In this document: positions 35,171-44,913 of the stretch, piece by piece | Numbering within the stretch: the first letter of the stretch is position 1 | How the letters are laid out: each line of letters begins with the position of its first letter | Origin: Lachnospiraceae bacterium | GTDB lineage: Bacteria; Bacillota; Clostridia; Lachnospirales; Lachnospiraceae | DNA length: 64,000 nucleotides | Direction of reading: 5' to 3' | Assembly: GCA_009911505.1 (NCBI GenBank) | Contig: QXXL01000016.1 | Coordinates: 31,373-95,372 of the forward strand | The notes under the pieces: model-generated | Told to the model about the DNA's origin: nothing | Database searches by the model: none | The model's input: the letters and a program-made list of their open reading frames with translations, nothing else | Made by a program: the position numbers and the translations under genes

Positions 35171-37111
35171 ATGCAAAAACGGATTGTGTCATTTTTATTG
35201 GCAGTGGTGATGGTATTTGGCGTAAATACGGGCAATGCGTTTGCCGGGCAGGCGGCAAAAGAAGAGATGGGCACGGGCGGACCGTGGCAGGCAGTGCAGG
35301 AAACAGACGACGGGCCTTTAGGGGCGGAAAGGGGTATGGATAAGGCCCCGGATATGCCTACGGGTTTTCAGCCGTTAATTGAAGTGGAAGTTTCACCGGA
35401 AGAAGTAACGGAGCGTTATGAACCATCCAGGGATATTATGGAAACGAGGGGATCGGCAGTATACCGCTCGGTATGGGATTCCTACTCCACTAACTATTAT
35501 TATAATATGCTAAATGATGCCCAGAGGGTCCTTTGGGATAATTTAGACCAGATGTGCCATGAATATCTGACAGGGACGGAGACATTGACGGACTCGGATA
35601 CTTATGTCAGCAGTGTCAGCGGCCTGCGTACTAGGTATTACAGGACAAAGAGCATTGTGTACAGGAATCTGAGCAGGAACGAGGCGTATGATGTAATGTT
35701 TATGTTTGTCCTGTCGAACCCCCAGTATTATTTCCTACAGTCCATTTATGGCGTTATCCCTTCAAACAATGCCGGGATTGTTATGTTAAGCGTCAATGAG
35801 GCGTTTGCTGACGGCGCGGCCAGGATGATGGTGACACAGCAGCTTGGGGCAATTATTAACAGCTGGATGCAGCAGATAAACGCAGAACCGACAGCTTTGT
35901 TGAAAGAGAAGAAAATACACGATATGATCTGTAAGAAGGTTACATACGATCCGTATTATAATAAACCTGCGCAAAACCAGTATAATCAGACGATTTATAG
36001 CGTATTTTTTACGGATACCACCGTATGCGCCGGCTATTCCCAGGCCATGCAGCTGTTGTGCAATGCGGCAGGCATTGACTGTGCGGTTGTGACAAGCGAG
36101 GAGCATGAATGGAACATTGTCCGCTTAAACGGTACGTGGTACAATGTGGACTGTACATGGGACGACAATATTGCAGACGACGCTGGATGGGACAGCTCGT
36201 ATTTTTATTTTAACAGGAGCACACAGGCTTATATGTCCGACAGCAACCCGTATAATGTTGCTTCCCATGTTACGGAGAGTATGTGGGACGGATATTTGCC
36301 GCAGCTAATTTATGATTCTGGTGCAACGGATACGGAATATGGGAGCATTTATACTCCGGCTGGTGCGCTTGCGGCTCCGGTTATTTCGGCGGTAGATGAC
36401 AAGGTGACATTGACGTCCCCTTCCGGTGGGGTTGTTTATTATACGACAGACGGTACGGATCCGTCTATTGCAGCGACGAAGGCCAAACGGTATACAGGGG
36501 TGATTACCCTTTCCGGCGTCACAGTTGTGCGGGCAGTTGCGGTAGCAAACGCATTTTATGACAGCGGTGTTACCGGGGCGACCGTAACGCCGCAGTACAG
36601 CATTAAGTTAAATGCAAACGGCGGATATATTGGCAAGAAAAGTGTAAAAGCTGTTTCAAAGACGATTGTGTCGGGGAACCAGATCGGTAAAATTGCAGAC
36701 CCCAAACGCAAGGGCTACGCATTTATGGGATGGTACACTGCCAAATCCGGCGGCAGCAAAGTAAGCGCATCTACATACGTTTCCTCTAGCGGGACCTACT
36801 ATGCGCGATGGGCAAAGATTAAGCCGGGCAAGGTGGGCTTGTCATCCGTAAAAAATGTATCCGGGCGGGCAATGAAAATTAAAATCAAAAAATCCGATAA
36901 GGCAAGCGGATATATGATCCGGTATTCTACAAACAAAAACATGTCAGGCGCGAAGAACAAGGAAACAAAGGATACAAGCTTAACCATAAAAAAACTCGGT
37001 AAGGGTAAAACTTATTATGTCCAGGCGCGCATGTACCAGAAGAATTCTGTTTCCGGCAAAAAATCTTACGGTCCTTGGTCAAAGGCAAAAACGGTCCGGA
37101 TTAAGAAGTGA
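35171..37111 (+). CDS. Secreted transglutaminase-like protein with surface repeat domains
   Basis: Extracellular protein of 646 residues. Start 35171 has AAGGAGA upstream; signal peptide QKRIVSFLLAVVMVFG ending near AFAG. The transglutaminase-like domain (about 240-400) shows a Cys-His-Asp triad: TTVCAGYSQAM, EEHEWNIVRL and WYNVDCTWDD. After it come a CHB_HEX_C-like beta domain (GVVYYTTDGTDPS), an InlB-type repeat (MGWYTAKSGG) and an Fn3-like C-terminus (ASGYMIRYSTNKNMSG). Such domains may cut or link peptides on the cell surface. The stop overlaps the next gene's start region, so it probably heads a unit with the LTA-synthase-like and YfhO genes. Confidence 0.85.
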   Translation: MQKRIVSFLLAVVMVFGVNTGNAFAGQAAKEEMGTGGPWQAVQETDDGPLGAERGMDKAPDMPTGFQPLIEVEVSPEEVTERYEPSRDIMETRGSAVYRSVWDSYSTNYYYNMLNDAQRVLWDNLDQMCHEYLTGTETLTDSDTYVSSVSGLRTRYYRTKSIVYRNLSRNEAYDVMFMFVLSNPQYYFLQSIYGVIPSNNAGIVMLSVNEAFADGAARMMVTQQLGAIINSWMQQINAEPTALLKEKKIHDMICKKVTYDPYYNKPAQNQYNQTIYSVFFTDTTVCAGYSQAMQLLCNAAGIDCAVVTSEEHEWNIVRLNGTWYNVDCTWDDNIADDAGWDSSYFYFNRSTQAYMSDSNPYNVASHVTESMWDGYLPQLIYDSGATDTEYGSIYTPAGALAAPVISAVDDKVTLTSPSGGVVYYTTDGTDPSIAATKAKRYTGVITLSGVTVVRAVAVANAFYDSGVTGATVTPQYSIKLNANGGYIGKKSVKAVSKTIVSGNQIGKIADPKRKGYAFMGWYTAKSGGSKVSASTYVSSSGTYYARWAKIKPGKVGLSSVKNVSGRAMKIKIKKSDKASGYMIRYSTNKNMSGAKNKETKDTSLTIKKLGKGKTYYVQARMYQKNSVSGKKSYGPWSKAKTVRIKK

Positions 37112-37113
37112 TA

Positions 37114-38883
37114 ATGGGGCATATGAAGAAGATAATTACAACGATAATCAAATATAGGGGATGGCTGGCCCTCTTTATTTTTCCTGTGGTACATTTTTAC
37201 CTGTTGGAAGCCTATACGCATAACGGGCTTATGGAGGTGCGCCGCTGGTCTCAGGTGTTTAACATCCTGTTGTTTGAGCTGTTTGCGTGGATCTTATTCC
37301 TTTTTTTGCGCAGTGTAAAAGTGGCGCTTTGGACGGAAGGGATCTTAGCAATGGTACTTGGGCTTGCCAACTACTATGTGTATACGTTCCGTTCCCTGCC
37401 GCTTGTGCCGTGGGATCTTTTATCTGTTGGTACGGCGGCAAGCGTTGCGGGAAATTATGATTTTACGCCTACGCCGAGGGTGGTGGCGGTAGTGGCAGGC
37501 TTTCTTGCCATATTTGTACTGGAAGGGTTTTGTAAAATAGATACAAAAAAATGGAAATGGCGTTACAGTTTGCCTGCGGCACTTGTGGCCTGCATTAGTA
37601 TGGTGTCGTTTGCAGGTGTATTACAGCAGGAGGATTTCCAGAACAGGCATATGATGTATAACAAGCTGTTTACACCTGTTTTTATGTGGCAGGTAAATGG
37701 GTTTGCGCTGACCATGGTTATGGAGCTGCCTTATCTGGCGGTGGAAAAGCCGTTGGGCTACCAGAAGGAAGAAGCAAAAGGGCTGTTGGAGTCTTATGAA
37801 CCAGAAGGGGAAGGAGAAAAAGGGACGGATAAGCCAAATATCATTGTTGTGATGGATGAAGCGTTTTCTGATTTGGGTGTGCTGGGGGATTTTACGGCAA
37901 GTAAGGAGTATATGCCGTATTACCATAGTCTGAAAGAGGAGTCGGAGACTGCCCCCAATATAATAACAGGATCGCTTCACGTATCGGTTTGCGGCGGCAA
38001 TACGGCTAACACAGAATTTGAGTTTTTAACTGGAAATACCATGGCGTTTTTACCGCAGGGCAGCGTCCCCTACCAGCAGTACATCAAAAAAAATATCCCA
38101 GCGCTTCCCTGGTATTTTAAGGAGCAGGGATATGAGACACATGCGATGCATCCGTATTATGCAAGCGGGTGGGACAGGGACAAGGTGTATCCGCTGCTGG
38201 GATTTTCTGATTTGCAGTTTTTGGAGGGCTACAGTAATAAGAAGTATATCCGCGAGTATGTCAGTGACCAGTCCTGTGTAGATAAAATAATAGAGACATA
38301 TGAACAGAAGGAAGCTGGAAAGCCGATGTTCCTTTTTAATGTTACAATGCAAAACCACGGCGCGTACAGTACGGTATATAATGATTTTACACCTGATATT
38401 ACGGTAAAAGGGACATCATCTTATGCGCTTGCGACTTATTTATCCCTGATCAAAAAAACAGACGAAGCGCTTGAAGCGCTGCTTTCCTATTTTTCCAAAG
38501 CCAATGAGCCGGTGATGGTCGTATTTTTTGGGGATCACCAGCCAAACGATACTGTTGCAGAACCAATTTTAAGGCAAAACGGTATGAGCTACCGTACACT
38601 GACGGAAGAACAGACAAAGCTGCGCTACCAGGTTCCATACCTTATTTGGGCGAATTTTTCCTTAAATGGCAATGTGGGGAATTCAGACACGAGCGCCAAT
38701 TACCTGGGTGCGAAGGTGTTAGAAGCGGCAGGGATGGAATTGCCGGCGTACCAGGCATTTTTAGCGCGCCTTTCCAAAAACTGCCCCATTCTTACATCCG
38801 TTCAAACGGATGTGCCTGGAAGCAGCGGCGGGGCGATTGAGGAATATAAAAAGCTTCAATATTATATGTTGTTTGACATGTAG
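37114..38883 (+). CDS. LTA-synthase-family membrane enzyme (second copy)
   Basis: Alkaline-phosphatase-fold transferase or hydrolase on the outer face. About 589 residues; five hydrophobic segments in the first 190, then PNIIVVMDEAFSDL, the nucleophile region GNTANTEFEFLTG, MQNHGAYS and the metal site VFFGDHQPND. It differs from the copy at 2653-4725 by lacking the C-terminal IPT-like tail. The start is uncertain: GTG 37108, ATG 37114 or ATG 37123 are all in frame and overlap or touch the upstream stop; 37114 is preferred for AAGAAG 7 bp upstream. It is followed after 17 bp by YfhO, which suggests a polymer-making and -decorating pair. Confidence 0.85.
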   Translation: MGHMKKIITTIIKYRGWLALFIFPVVHFYLLEAYTHNGLMEVRRWSQVFNILLFELFAWILFLFLRSVKVALWTEGILAMVLGLANYYVYTFRSLPLVPWDLLSVGTAASVAGNYDFTPTPRVVAVVAGFLAIFVLEGFCKIDTKKWKWRYSLPAALVACISMVSFAGVLQQEDFQNRHMMYNKLFTPVFMWQVNGFALTMVMELPYLAVEKPLGYQKEEAKGLLESYEPEGEGEKGTDKPNIIVVMDEAFSDLGVLGDFTASKEYMPYYHSLKEESETAPNIITGSLHVSVCGGNTANTEFEFLTGNTMAFLPQGSVPYQQYIKKNIPALPWYFKEQGYETHAMHPYYASGWDRDKVYPLLGFSDLQFLEGYSNKKYIREYVSDQSCVDKIIETYEQKEAGKPMFLFNVTMQNHGAYSTVYNDFTPDITVKGTSSYALATYLSLIKKTDEALEALLSYFSKANEPVMVVFFGDHQPNDTVAEPILRQNGMSYRTLTEEQTKLRYQVPYLIWANFSLNGNVGNSDTSANYLGAKVLEAAGMELPAYQAFLARLSKNCPILTSVQTDVPGSSGGAIEEYKKLQYYMLFDM

Positions 38884-38900
38884 GAAGAGAGGAGATGGGC

Positions 38901-41387
38901 ATGGGTAAAATAAAAGAAGAAAAAAATTGGTATCTGTGTGCGTTCCTGCTCCCATTTGTAGCTGGTGTAGCAATTTGTATCCGCAACGGAGTATATCCAT
39001 TCGGGGAAAACTGTATCCTGCATATTGATATGTACCACCAGTATGAGCCGTTTTTCACGGAGCTGATGGACAAATTAAAACATGGGGGAAGCCTTTTATA
39101 TTCCTTCCGGATCGGGCTGGGCTCGGATTTTGTGTCATTAATCTCGTATTATCTGGCAAGCCCGTTTAATTTTCTGCTTATTTTGTGCCCCCAGTCCCAT
39201 GTCATTGAATTTATGACAGTTTTGATTTTGGTAAAAATCGGGCTGTGCGGGATGAATTTTGCGGCGTACTTGCGCGGGCATTATGGAGAATGGAAGCCGG
39301 AAACGGTTGTATTTTCTGCCATCTATGCCCTTTCGGGCTATATGGCGGCATATAGCTGGAATATTATGTGGCTGGATGTGGTCTTTCTTGCCCCGCTTGT
39401 GGTTTTAGGGCTGGAGCGCCTGGTAAAAGAAAAACGGTGCAGGCTATACTGTGGCTGCCTTGCCCTTGCCATATTGTCCAATTTTTATTTAGCGTTTATG
39501 CTCTGCATTTTTCTGGTGCTGTATTATGTGGTTTACTGCCTGGAAGAAGTAAAGGGCATAAAAAAACGGGTGCAAAGTTTTGGCAGGTTTGTCTTTTATT
39601 CGGTGCTGGCCGGGGGCATAGGCGCCGTGCTTATCATTCCAGAGGCAATTATTTTAAGTTACAGCGGTTCCTCCGGGATCCGCTTCCCACAGGCTGTGGA
39701 GTGGTATTTTGACCTGTGTTCCATGCTGGTAAGGCATTGTGTCAATGTATCGTCCTATACTGGGCGCGATCACTGGCCCAATCTTTATTGCGGCGCTGCA
39801 ATTTTTTTGTTTTTAACGTTTTATTTTTGCAACCGCAAAATCCCGCGCAGGAAAAAGATAGTACGTGCGGTATGGATTGTGTTATTCTGGATTAGTTTTT
39901 CTAATAATATCCTGGATTTTTTCTGGCATGGCCTGCATTTTCCAGATTCTCTTCCTGGCAGGCAGGTGTTTTTATATACACTTTTGTTGATTGTGATGGC
40001 GTATGAAGCATTTGTATATCAGGAAGGCAATAAGATAAGGGATTTTGTGCCAGGTGTATTGGTGTCGGCGGCATTTCTTGCGGCAGCGGTATATACTTCA
40101 GGCGGTAACCTTGTCACCAGGAACGATATATTGCTGACAGGGGCGTTTTTGGCGCTTTATATAATTATCCTATTTCTTTGGCGGGTAGGGCATCGGGATA
40201 TCCAGGGTTTTATGCGCTATACGTTCCTGGCGCTGGTGGTTTGTGAGCTGTTTGTTAATTTTTCTATTACGGGCCTTGGGACGACCAGCCGTACCAGCTA
40301 TACCAAAAACTGGACGTCTGTGAAGTCGCTTTTAGCAGGGGTTAATGACAAAGATGAAACTGCTTTTTATAGGATTGAGCATATGGAGCGTTTAACAAAA
40401 AATGACGCGGCAGTCTATGGGTACCCCTCATCTACCATTTTTTCTTCTATGATGAATATTGGTGTCAGCCGTTTTTACAGATATCTGGGAATGGAAGGCG
40501 GGAAGAATTTTTACAGCTACAGTGGGGCGACGCCCCTTTCTTCCGCGATGCTTTCGGTGAAATACCTGATTGGAAAAAATCCGTATGAAGATAGCCCGTT
40601 GCGTACGCTAGTGGCAGATGACGGTGTAAATTATATATATGAGAATAAATATACGCTTCCGCTTGGATTTATGATGGATGTGGATTTTGAATCCCGGTGG
40701 GATGTAGTGAGGGGGGCGCCGATTAATAACCTGAACAGGCTTGCATCGCTTTTGGGGGCGGATGGGCTGATGCTTCAAAAGCTGGAAGGTGCGGCAGAAG
40801 TAAAAGAAGATGTGACTAAGGTGACGGTGGATGAGGACTGCTATCTGTATGGGACGTATACGGATACTTCGGTTACGAATATTACGGTACAGAACGGGAA
40901 GCGTACCAGGAAGTTTTCTAAGTGTGACCATGGGTATATTCTGGATTTGGGATGGTGTAAGGCAGGGGATGTGGTTGAAATTACCAACACATCGGACGTT
41001 AAAAATTTTGAGGTACAGGTTTACCGGCTGAATGTCCTTGCAGTGGAGCAGGCTTACGCGGTATTAAATGAGCAGGCTATGACAGTGGATCAGTTTGACG
41101 ATACAAAGATTCGCGGGCATGTGAATGTGAAGAGGCCAGGGAATCTGGTAGTTTCTGTGCCAATGGAAGCGGGGTGGCATGTGTTTGTAGATGGGGAAGA
41201 GATAGAAGCAGGGGTATTTATGGAAAGTATGATGAAGATTCCGCTGGTTTCTGGGGAGCATGAGATTGAACTGAGGTACCGGACGCCGGGGCTTTTGCTT
41301 GGCGGGGGGATAAGTGCGGTTTGTTTGCTGGTATTTGTTTGGATTTGTGTTGTTAAGTGGAGGAGGGATGCTTTGAATATGCTTTAG
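38901..41387 (+). CDS. YfhO-family polytopic membrane protein (GT-C-like)
   Basis: Probable lipid-linked-sugar glycosyltransferase. About 828 residues with roughly 12 hydrophobic segments in the first 460, an Asp-containing loop after the first segment (LHIDMYHQYEPFFTEL), a conserved SFRIGLGSDF motif, then an external domain and one last segment (GISAVCLLVFVWIC). In Bacillus, YfhO adds sugars to lipoteichoic acid. Its place after an LTA-synthase-like gene suggests the same pathway here (inference). Start 38901 is preferred over the in-frame ATG at 38895 because AGAGGAG is then 6 bp away. Confidence 0.88.
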   Translation: MGKIKEEKNWYLCAFLLPFVAGVAICIRNGVYPFGENCILHIDMYHQYEPFFTELMDKLKHGGSLLYSFRIGLGSDFVSLISYYLASPFNFLLILCPQSHVIEFMTVLILVKIGLCGMNFAAYLRGHYGEWKPETVVFSAIYALSGYMAAYSWNIMWLDVVFLAPLVVLGLERLVKEKRCRLYCGCLALAILSNFYLAFMLCIFLVLYYVVYCLEEVKGIKKRVQSFGRFVFYSVLAGGIGAVLIIPEAIILSYSGSSGIRFPQAVEWYFDLCSMLVRHCVNVSSYTGRDHWPNLYCGAAIFLFLTFYFCNRKIPRRKKIVRAVWIVLFWISFSNNILDFFWHGLHFPDSLPGRQVFLYTLLLIVMAYEAFVYQEGNKIRDFVPGVLVSAAFLAAAVYTSGGNLVTRNDILLTGAFLALYIIILFLWRVGHRDIQGFMRYTFLALVVCELFVNFSITGLGTTSRTSYTKNWTSVKSLLAGVNDKDETAFYRIEHMERLTKNDAAVYGYPSSTIFSSMMNIGVSRFYRYLGMEGGKNFYSYSGATPLSSAMLSVKYLIGKNPYEDSPLRTLVADDGVNYIYENKYTLPLGFMMDVDFESRWDVVRGAPINNLNRLASLLGADGLMLQKLEGAAEVKEDVTKVTVDEDCYLYGTYTDTSVTNITVQNGKRTRKFSKCDHGYILDLGWCKAGDVVEITNTSDVKNFEVQVYRLNVLAVEQAYAVLNEQAMTVDQFDDTKIRGHVNVKRPGNLVVSVPMEAGWHVFVDGEEIEAGVFMESMMKIPLVSGEHEIELRYRTPGLLLGGGISAVCLLVFVWICVVKWRRDALNML

Positions 41388-41669
41388 AATTATGGCTAAT
41401 TATAGGGAATGGTGGCAAAGGGATTGGCCTTTTTTATTTTGAATGTCCGCAAAATCCGTCCTACATCCTGCCTGAACAGCACCTCCCATAAGTTCCGATA
41501 CCGTCAGCTTCCACCCCGACAGCAGCATACGCTCAATCTTCCTGCGCCGCCTGATTCTGTACGGCTTTGTCTATGGCATTGACTATTTGCAATGCAATCC
41601 TGTCTAAAAAAGAATTGCATTGCAATATGGTGCATATCATTTATTTCACGGGTTCAACGGGTTCTGCGT
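41388..41669. other. Intergenic region with perfect 12-bp inverted repeat
   Basis: TTGCAATGCAAT (41587-41598) and ATTGCATTGCAA (41614-41625) are perfect inverted copies with a 15-bp loop and no T run. AAAGG/CCTTTTTT at about 41418-41436 is a weak terminator candidate for the YfhO gene. The stretch 41440-41580 has no gene that could be recognised. It lies at the left edge of the probably acquired regulator/transporter module. Confidence 0.4.
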
Positions 41670-41851
41670 CTATGCGCCTGGCTCATTGATGACATTTACT
41701 TTCAATTTCTTTACTTCCACTAATCTTTCCTGTTTACACTTCGGACAGCAGGGCGGAAAGTATAGAAAAACTGTATCTTCTCTAATTTTGTTCCTTGTTT
41801 TTTACCGCAAACAGGGCAACGTATCCATTCCGTTTTTTCATAATATTTCAT
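41670..41851 (-). pseudogene. Cysteine-rich KTR-type small protein gene, frameshifted
   Basis: From ATG 41851 the frame reads MKYYEKTEWIRCPVCGKK, then leaves the family. One base more in the run of six A residues near 41808-41813 would give KTRNKIREDT followed by FPPCCPKCKQERLVEVKKLK and end at 41670 (about 60 residues, two CxxC pairs). This matches the cysteine-rich KTR proteins found in Tn916/Tn1549-like elements. The gene starts 6 bp after the permease stop. It is a pseudogene, a homopolymer sequencing error, or a slippage site. Confidence 0.6.
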
Positions 41852-41857
41852 CGCATT

Positions 41858-44071
41858 TTACATCATTGTATCATCCCGCAAAACCTCAGCTAAGTTGATT
41901 TTACGTATATTACGCCAACCAAGATAATATGCAAATGCCACAATTCCCCAGATAGCCAGCATAAAAATCATAATCGGAATGAGTGGAGCTTCGGCAAGAA
42001 ATGTCCCCACTTCAACATAGCTTATCTTCAGCAAATACCCCACTGCAATAACTGCAAGTGGAAGGGTGATTAAAATCGGACGCCCTGCGATGGTAAGCGC
42101 CTCCACGCAGAACATTTTTTTGATTTCACCCTGTGTCATTCCAACAGACATATACCTTGCAAATTCCCTTTTTCTCTGACGGACAAAGCCAAGCGTATTG
42201 GAAAACACATTTCCAATGCCAATCACCGCAAGCAGGACACAGAAACCGCCAAAGATTGTCATCATTCCCTGTATCTGTTTATCGTTCGCTTCTGCTTCCT
42301 GAATACGGTTCTCGCTTTCTGTCTTATAGTTTCCCGCAATAAGGCTGTCTACCTGCCCCTGCAAAGCATCCAATTCCCCTGCTGCCACATTTTCCCTGCC
42401 AAGCATACAGATATAGGCATCCTCCTCGCTGCCTCCAATCTGCCCCTTGATCTCTTTCCATAAAGATACGGGAATAAAATGCACCAGTTCATAATAATCA
42501 AGCTTTGCGTACTCCTCTCTTAAAACGGGCACTTTCTCCGTATAGGACAAAACCGGGACCTCTGCTGTCATTTCTTCCTTGCCGGACTGTCTTAAAATGC
42601 TTACTGCATTTTCCCCTTTCACATAGGGCATATATCGTGGATGCCTGAAATCCGGATTTGTAACATCACGTATCTGATTCCATATGACTGCCCCATTAAG
42701 CTGCGGCGTGATGCCAATCTGTTCACAGTACGCTAAAAAACTCGCATCATCCAGTATGACAATGGGAACATTTACAAGCCATCCCCCATCCGTCTTCCTC
42801 ACATAATTATCCCCGGCTACAGCAAAACCGCCGAAGGACTTCATATCTTCGCTTATTTCATCCTCTGCAATGATTCTTTTTGCCATTGCTTTCTGGTATA
42901 CAATAGCACTTCTTATTCCGGAAATCTCCTGTAATTTTTGTGTCTCACTAAAAGAATCCACATCCGTGTCCTTTACTGTAACCATAATGTCCCAAACACC
43001 CTGATAACGTTCAAAATAAGTTTCCCTTGTGCTGATTCCTGAAAGTGCAAAAAAGGACTGCATAATGGTAAAGGCAAGAAAAGAGAATATCAGGCTAAGC
43101 GATGCTGTCCGTAAGGCTCTTTTCTGTGCTTTCAATGCCCCGCCTGCCAATTCTCCTTCCAATCCAAAAAGGCAGGTAAGCAGCGGAGATTTTTTCTTAC
43201 GCTTTAACTGTAATTCGCCTGTATTTTTAATCGCTTCAAGCGGCGTTAGCCTGCTTAATTTTCTGGCTGGCATCCATGCGGAAATCCATATTGTCGCCAC
43301 TGTCAAAAGAAGTGTCGCCGCTAAGACTAACGGATGATAGCCAAAGACTGCTTCATGCCTGCCTGCCACATCACTCCCCAGTAAACCATTCACCATATGT
43401 ATAATTCCCATACTGATTAGAATGCCAAGCAGATTCCCAATTAAAATCGGCAGAATACATAACGCAGCCGCTTCCTGCAAAAGACATGAGCGTATCTGTT
43501 TTGGTGTGGCTCCGATGCTGGAAAAAATACCAAACTGATGGATTCTTGCATTCATAGACACTGCAAAAGAATTATGGATTACTATAATTAATGAAAAAGA
43601 TGCAATTCCGGCTATCAGTATAAACAACGGAAAAAGCAGTCTTGGCGCAGTATCCTGCGGATCACGTATCATGTACATTGCCAGAAGCTCATGGTTATAA
43701 ATAACATTTTCCGATGAAACGCCCAAAACTCTGGCTATTTGCATCGTATCGTCGAGGACAGCCCCCATGTCATCAAAATAAATATCTATCATAGGTTCCG
43801 GAATCTGCGCTCCTTTTTCACTGATGACGATATCTTTGACATTGGCAAAGTTCTTTATGGATTCCATATCTTCCTGAGTAAATTCCCCGACAATCCTGCT
43901 CTGCCAGTCTCCTTCTTCCTGTTTAACGCTTTCAATTTGGTACTTCCATGCGTTATAAAATAACCCTAAGAGCAGCGATAACAGCAAAGCTGATATAAAT
44001 GCCGCTATCATAACAGACATGCCCGATGAACGGTTATTTTTAATATAGCCTGATGAATAATCTTTCCACAT
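41858..44071 (-). CDS. FtsX-fold ABC transporter permease, large
   Basis: Membrane part of a peptide-resistance or extrusion type ABC system. 737 residues with an N-terminal segment (about 19-42), a first FtsX block near 150-280 (FGIFSSIGATPKQIR), a middle segment near 325-345, an external region, and a C-terminal FtsX block near 600-735 (FARYMSVGMTQGEIKKM, then LAEVLRDD). Start ATG 44071 lies 6 bp after the ATPase stop. Two FtsX blocks in one chain suggest it works without a second permease. The neighbouring kinase and regulator suggest a detoxification module like Bce/Van-linked systems, but no substrate can be named. Confidence 0.85.
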   Translation of the reverse strand: MWKDYSSGYIKNNRSSGMSVMIAAFISALLLSLLLGLFYNAWKYQIESVKQEEGDWQSRIVGEFTQEDMESIKNFANVKDIVISEKGAQIPEPMIDIYFDDMGAVLDDTMQIARVLGVSSENVIYNHELLAMYMIRDPQDTAPRLLFPLFILIAGIASFSLIIVIHNSFAVSMNARIHQFGIFSSIGATPKQIRSCLLQEAAALCILPILIGNLLGILISMGIIHMVNGLLGSDVAGRHEAVFGYHPLVLAATLLLTVATIWISAWMPARKLSRLTPLEAIKNTGELQLKRKKKSPLLTCLFGLEGELAGGALKAQKRALRTASLSLIFSFLAFTIMQSFFALSGISTRETYFERYQGVWDIMVTVKDTDVDSFSETQKLQEISGIRSAIVYQKAMAKRIIAEDEISEDMKSFGGFAVAGDNYVRKTDGGWLVNVPIVILDDASFLAYCEQIGITPQLNGAVIWNQIRDVTNPDFRHPRYMPYVKGENAVSILRQSGKEEMTAEVPVLSYTEKVPVLREEYAKLDYYELVHFIPVSLWKEIKGQIGGSEEDAYICMLGRENVAAGELDALQGQVDSLIAGNYKTESENRIQEAEANDKQIQGMMTIFGGFCVLLAVIGIGNVFSNTLGFVRQRKREFARYMSVGMTQGEIKKMFCVEALTIAGRPILITLPLAVIAVGYLLKISYVEVGTFLAEAPLIPIMIFMLAIWGIVAFAYYLGWRNIRKINLAEVLRDDTMM

Positions 44072-44077
44072 AGCCCA

Positions 44078-44758
44078 TTACCTCCGCTTCTCATCGCTTA
44101 TGATATGCCCGTCCTCTATGGTTATGATACGGTCTGCTTCTAAAGCCACATTCTCATCATGGGTAATCAACACAATCGTCTGTTCCAAATTACGGTTCGA
44201 TAATTTCAGCATATCAATAATTTCTTTGGAATTTTTCTGATCCAGATTTCCAGTCGGCTCATCCGCCAAAAGCAGAGCCGGGCGGTAAATCAATGAACGA
44301 GCTATGGCAACCCTTTGTTGCTGCCCGCCTGATAACTGGTTTGGCAGGGCTTCAAGCCGTTCAGCAATTCCAAGCGTACGGACGATCTTTTCAAAATACT
44401 CTTTATTTGGTTTCTTCTTATCAAGGGCAAGCGGCATAAGAATGTTTTTTTGCACGGTAAGTGTTGGAATTAGGTTATAGAACTGATACACCAAACCCAC
44501 TTTTCTTCTGCGGAAAATCGCTGCCTGTGTCTGATTCAGTTTTGACAAATCCGTTCCGTCTATTGTAACTTTTCCGCTTGTAGGTTTATCCACGCTTCCC
44601 AGAATATGTAACAATGTGGATTTACCTGAACCGGACGCTCCGATAACCGCCACAAATTCTCCCTTGCCCACCGTCAGATCAATTCCATCCAGTGCAGCCA
44701 CCTGATTATTGCCGGAGCCATATATTTTGCGAACCCCCTCGCATGTTAAGATATTCAT
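44078..44758 (-). CDS. ABC transporter ATPase of the two-component-linked module
   Basis: 226 residues. Walker A GASGSGKST, Q-loop LVYQFYNLI, signature LSGGQQQRVAIARSL, Walker B LLLADEPTGNLDQ and LITHDENVA are intact. Start ATG 44758 is preceded on the minus strand by AAAGGAGGAAACA. Its own promoter and operator lie at 44860-44891, so it can be induced separately from the kinase genes. Pairs with the permease downstream. Confidence 0.94.
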   Translation of the reverse strand: MNILTCEGVRKIYGSGNNQVAALDGIDLTVGKGEFVAVIGASGSGKSTLLHILGSVDKPTSGKVTIDGTDLSKLNQTQAAIFRRRKVGLVYQFYNLIPTLTVQKNILMPLALDKKKPNKEYFEKIVRTLGIAERLEALPNQLSGGQQQRVAIARSLIYRPALLLADEPTGNLDQKNSKEIIDMLKLSNRNLEQTIVLITHDENVALEADRIITIEDGHIISDEKRR

Positions 44759-44815
44759 TTTTGTTTCCTCCTTTGGATGTTTTGAATTCCTACGCTTGCA
44801 GCAAAGCTGCCCGTT

Positions 44816-44857
44816 AGCTTGTAAACTTTGTTCCTGCAGGCAAACTGTTTACAAGCT
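44816..44857 (-). promoter_or_regulatory. Stem-loop in the ABC operon leader
   Basis: AGCTTGTAAAC (44816-44826) and GTTTACAAGCT (44847-44857) form a perfect 11-bp stem in the untranslated leader, about 60 bp before the ATPase start. No T run follows, so it is not an ordinary terminator; it may protect the mRNA or bind a regulator. Confidence 0.5.
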
Positions 44858-44859
44858 AT

Positions 44860-44891
44860 ATTGTACTAAATGAAAGTTACAACTTAGTAAC
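44860..44891 (-). promoter_or_regulatory. Operator and -10 box of the ABC operon
   Basis: Minus strand: GTTACTAAGTTGTAAC (44876-44891), 10 bp, TACAAT (44860-44865). The operator takes the place of a -35 box. The same arrangement with 15/16 identical operator bases and the same 10-bp spacing is found before the response regulator gene at 46830-46861, so both are probably activated by that regulator. Confidence 0.65.
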
Positions 44892-44913
44892 TGCAGCAGA
44901 ATTGATATTAAAT

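Noticed and set aside
41620..41898. 92-codon plus-strand frame
   Set aside because: Opposite strand of the broken KTR gene and the permease end; the KTR motif explains the region better.
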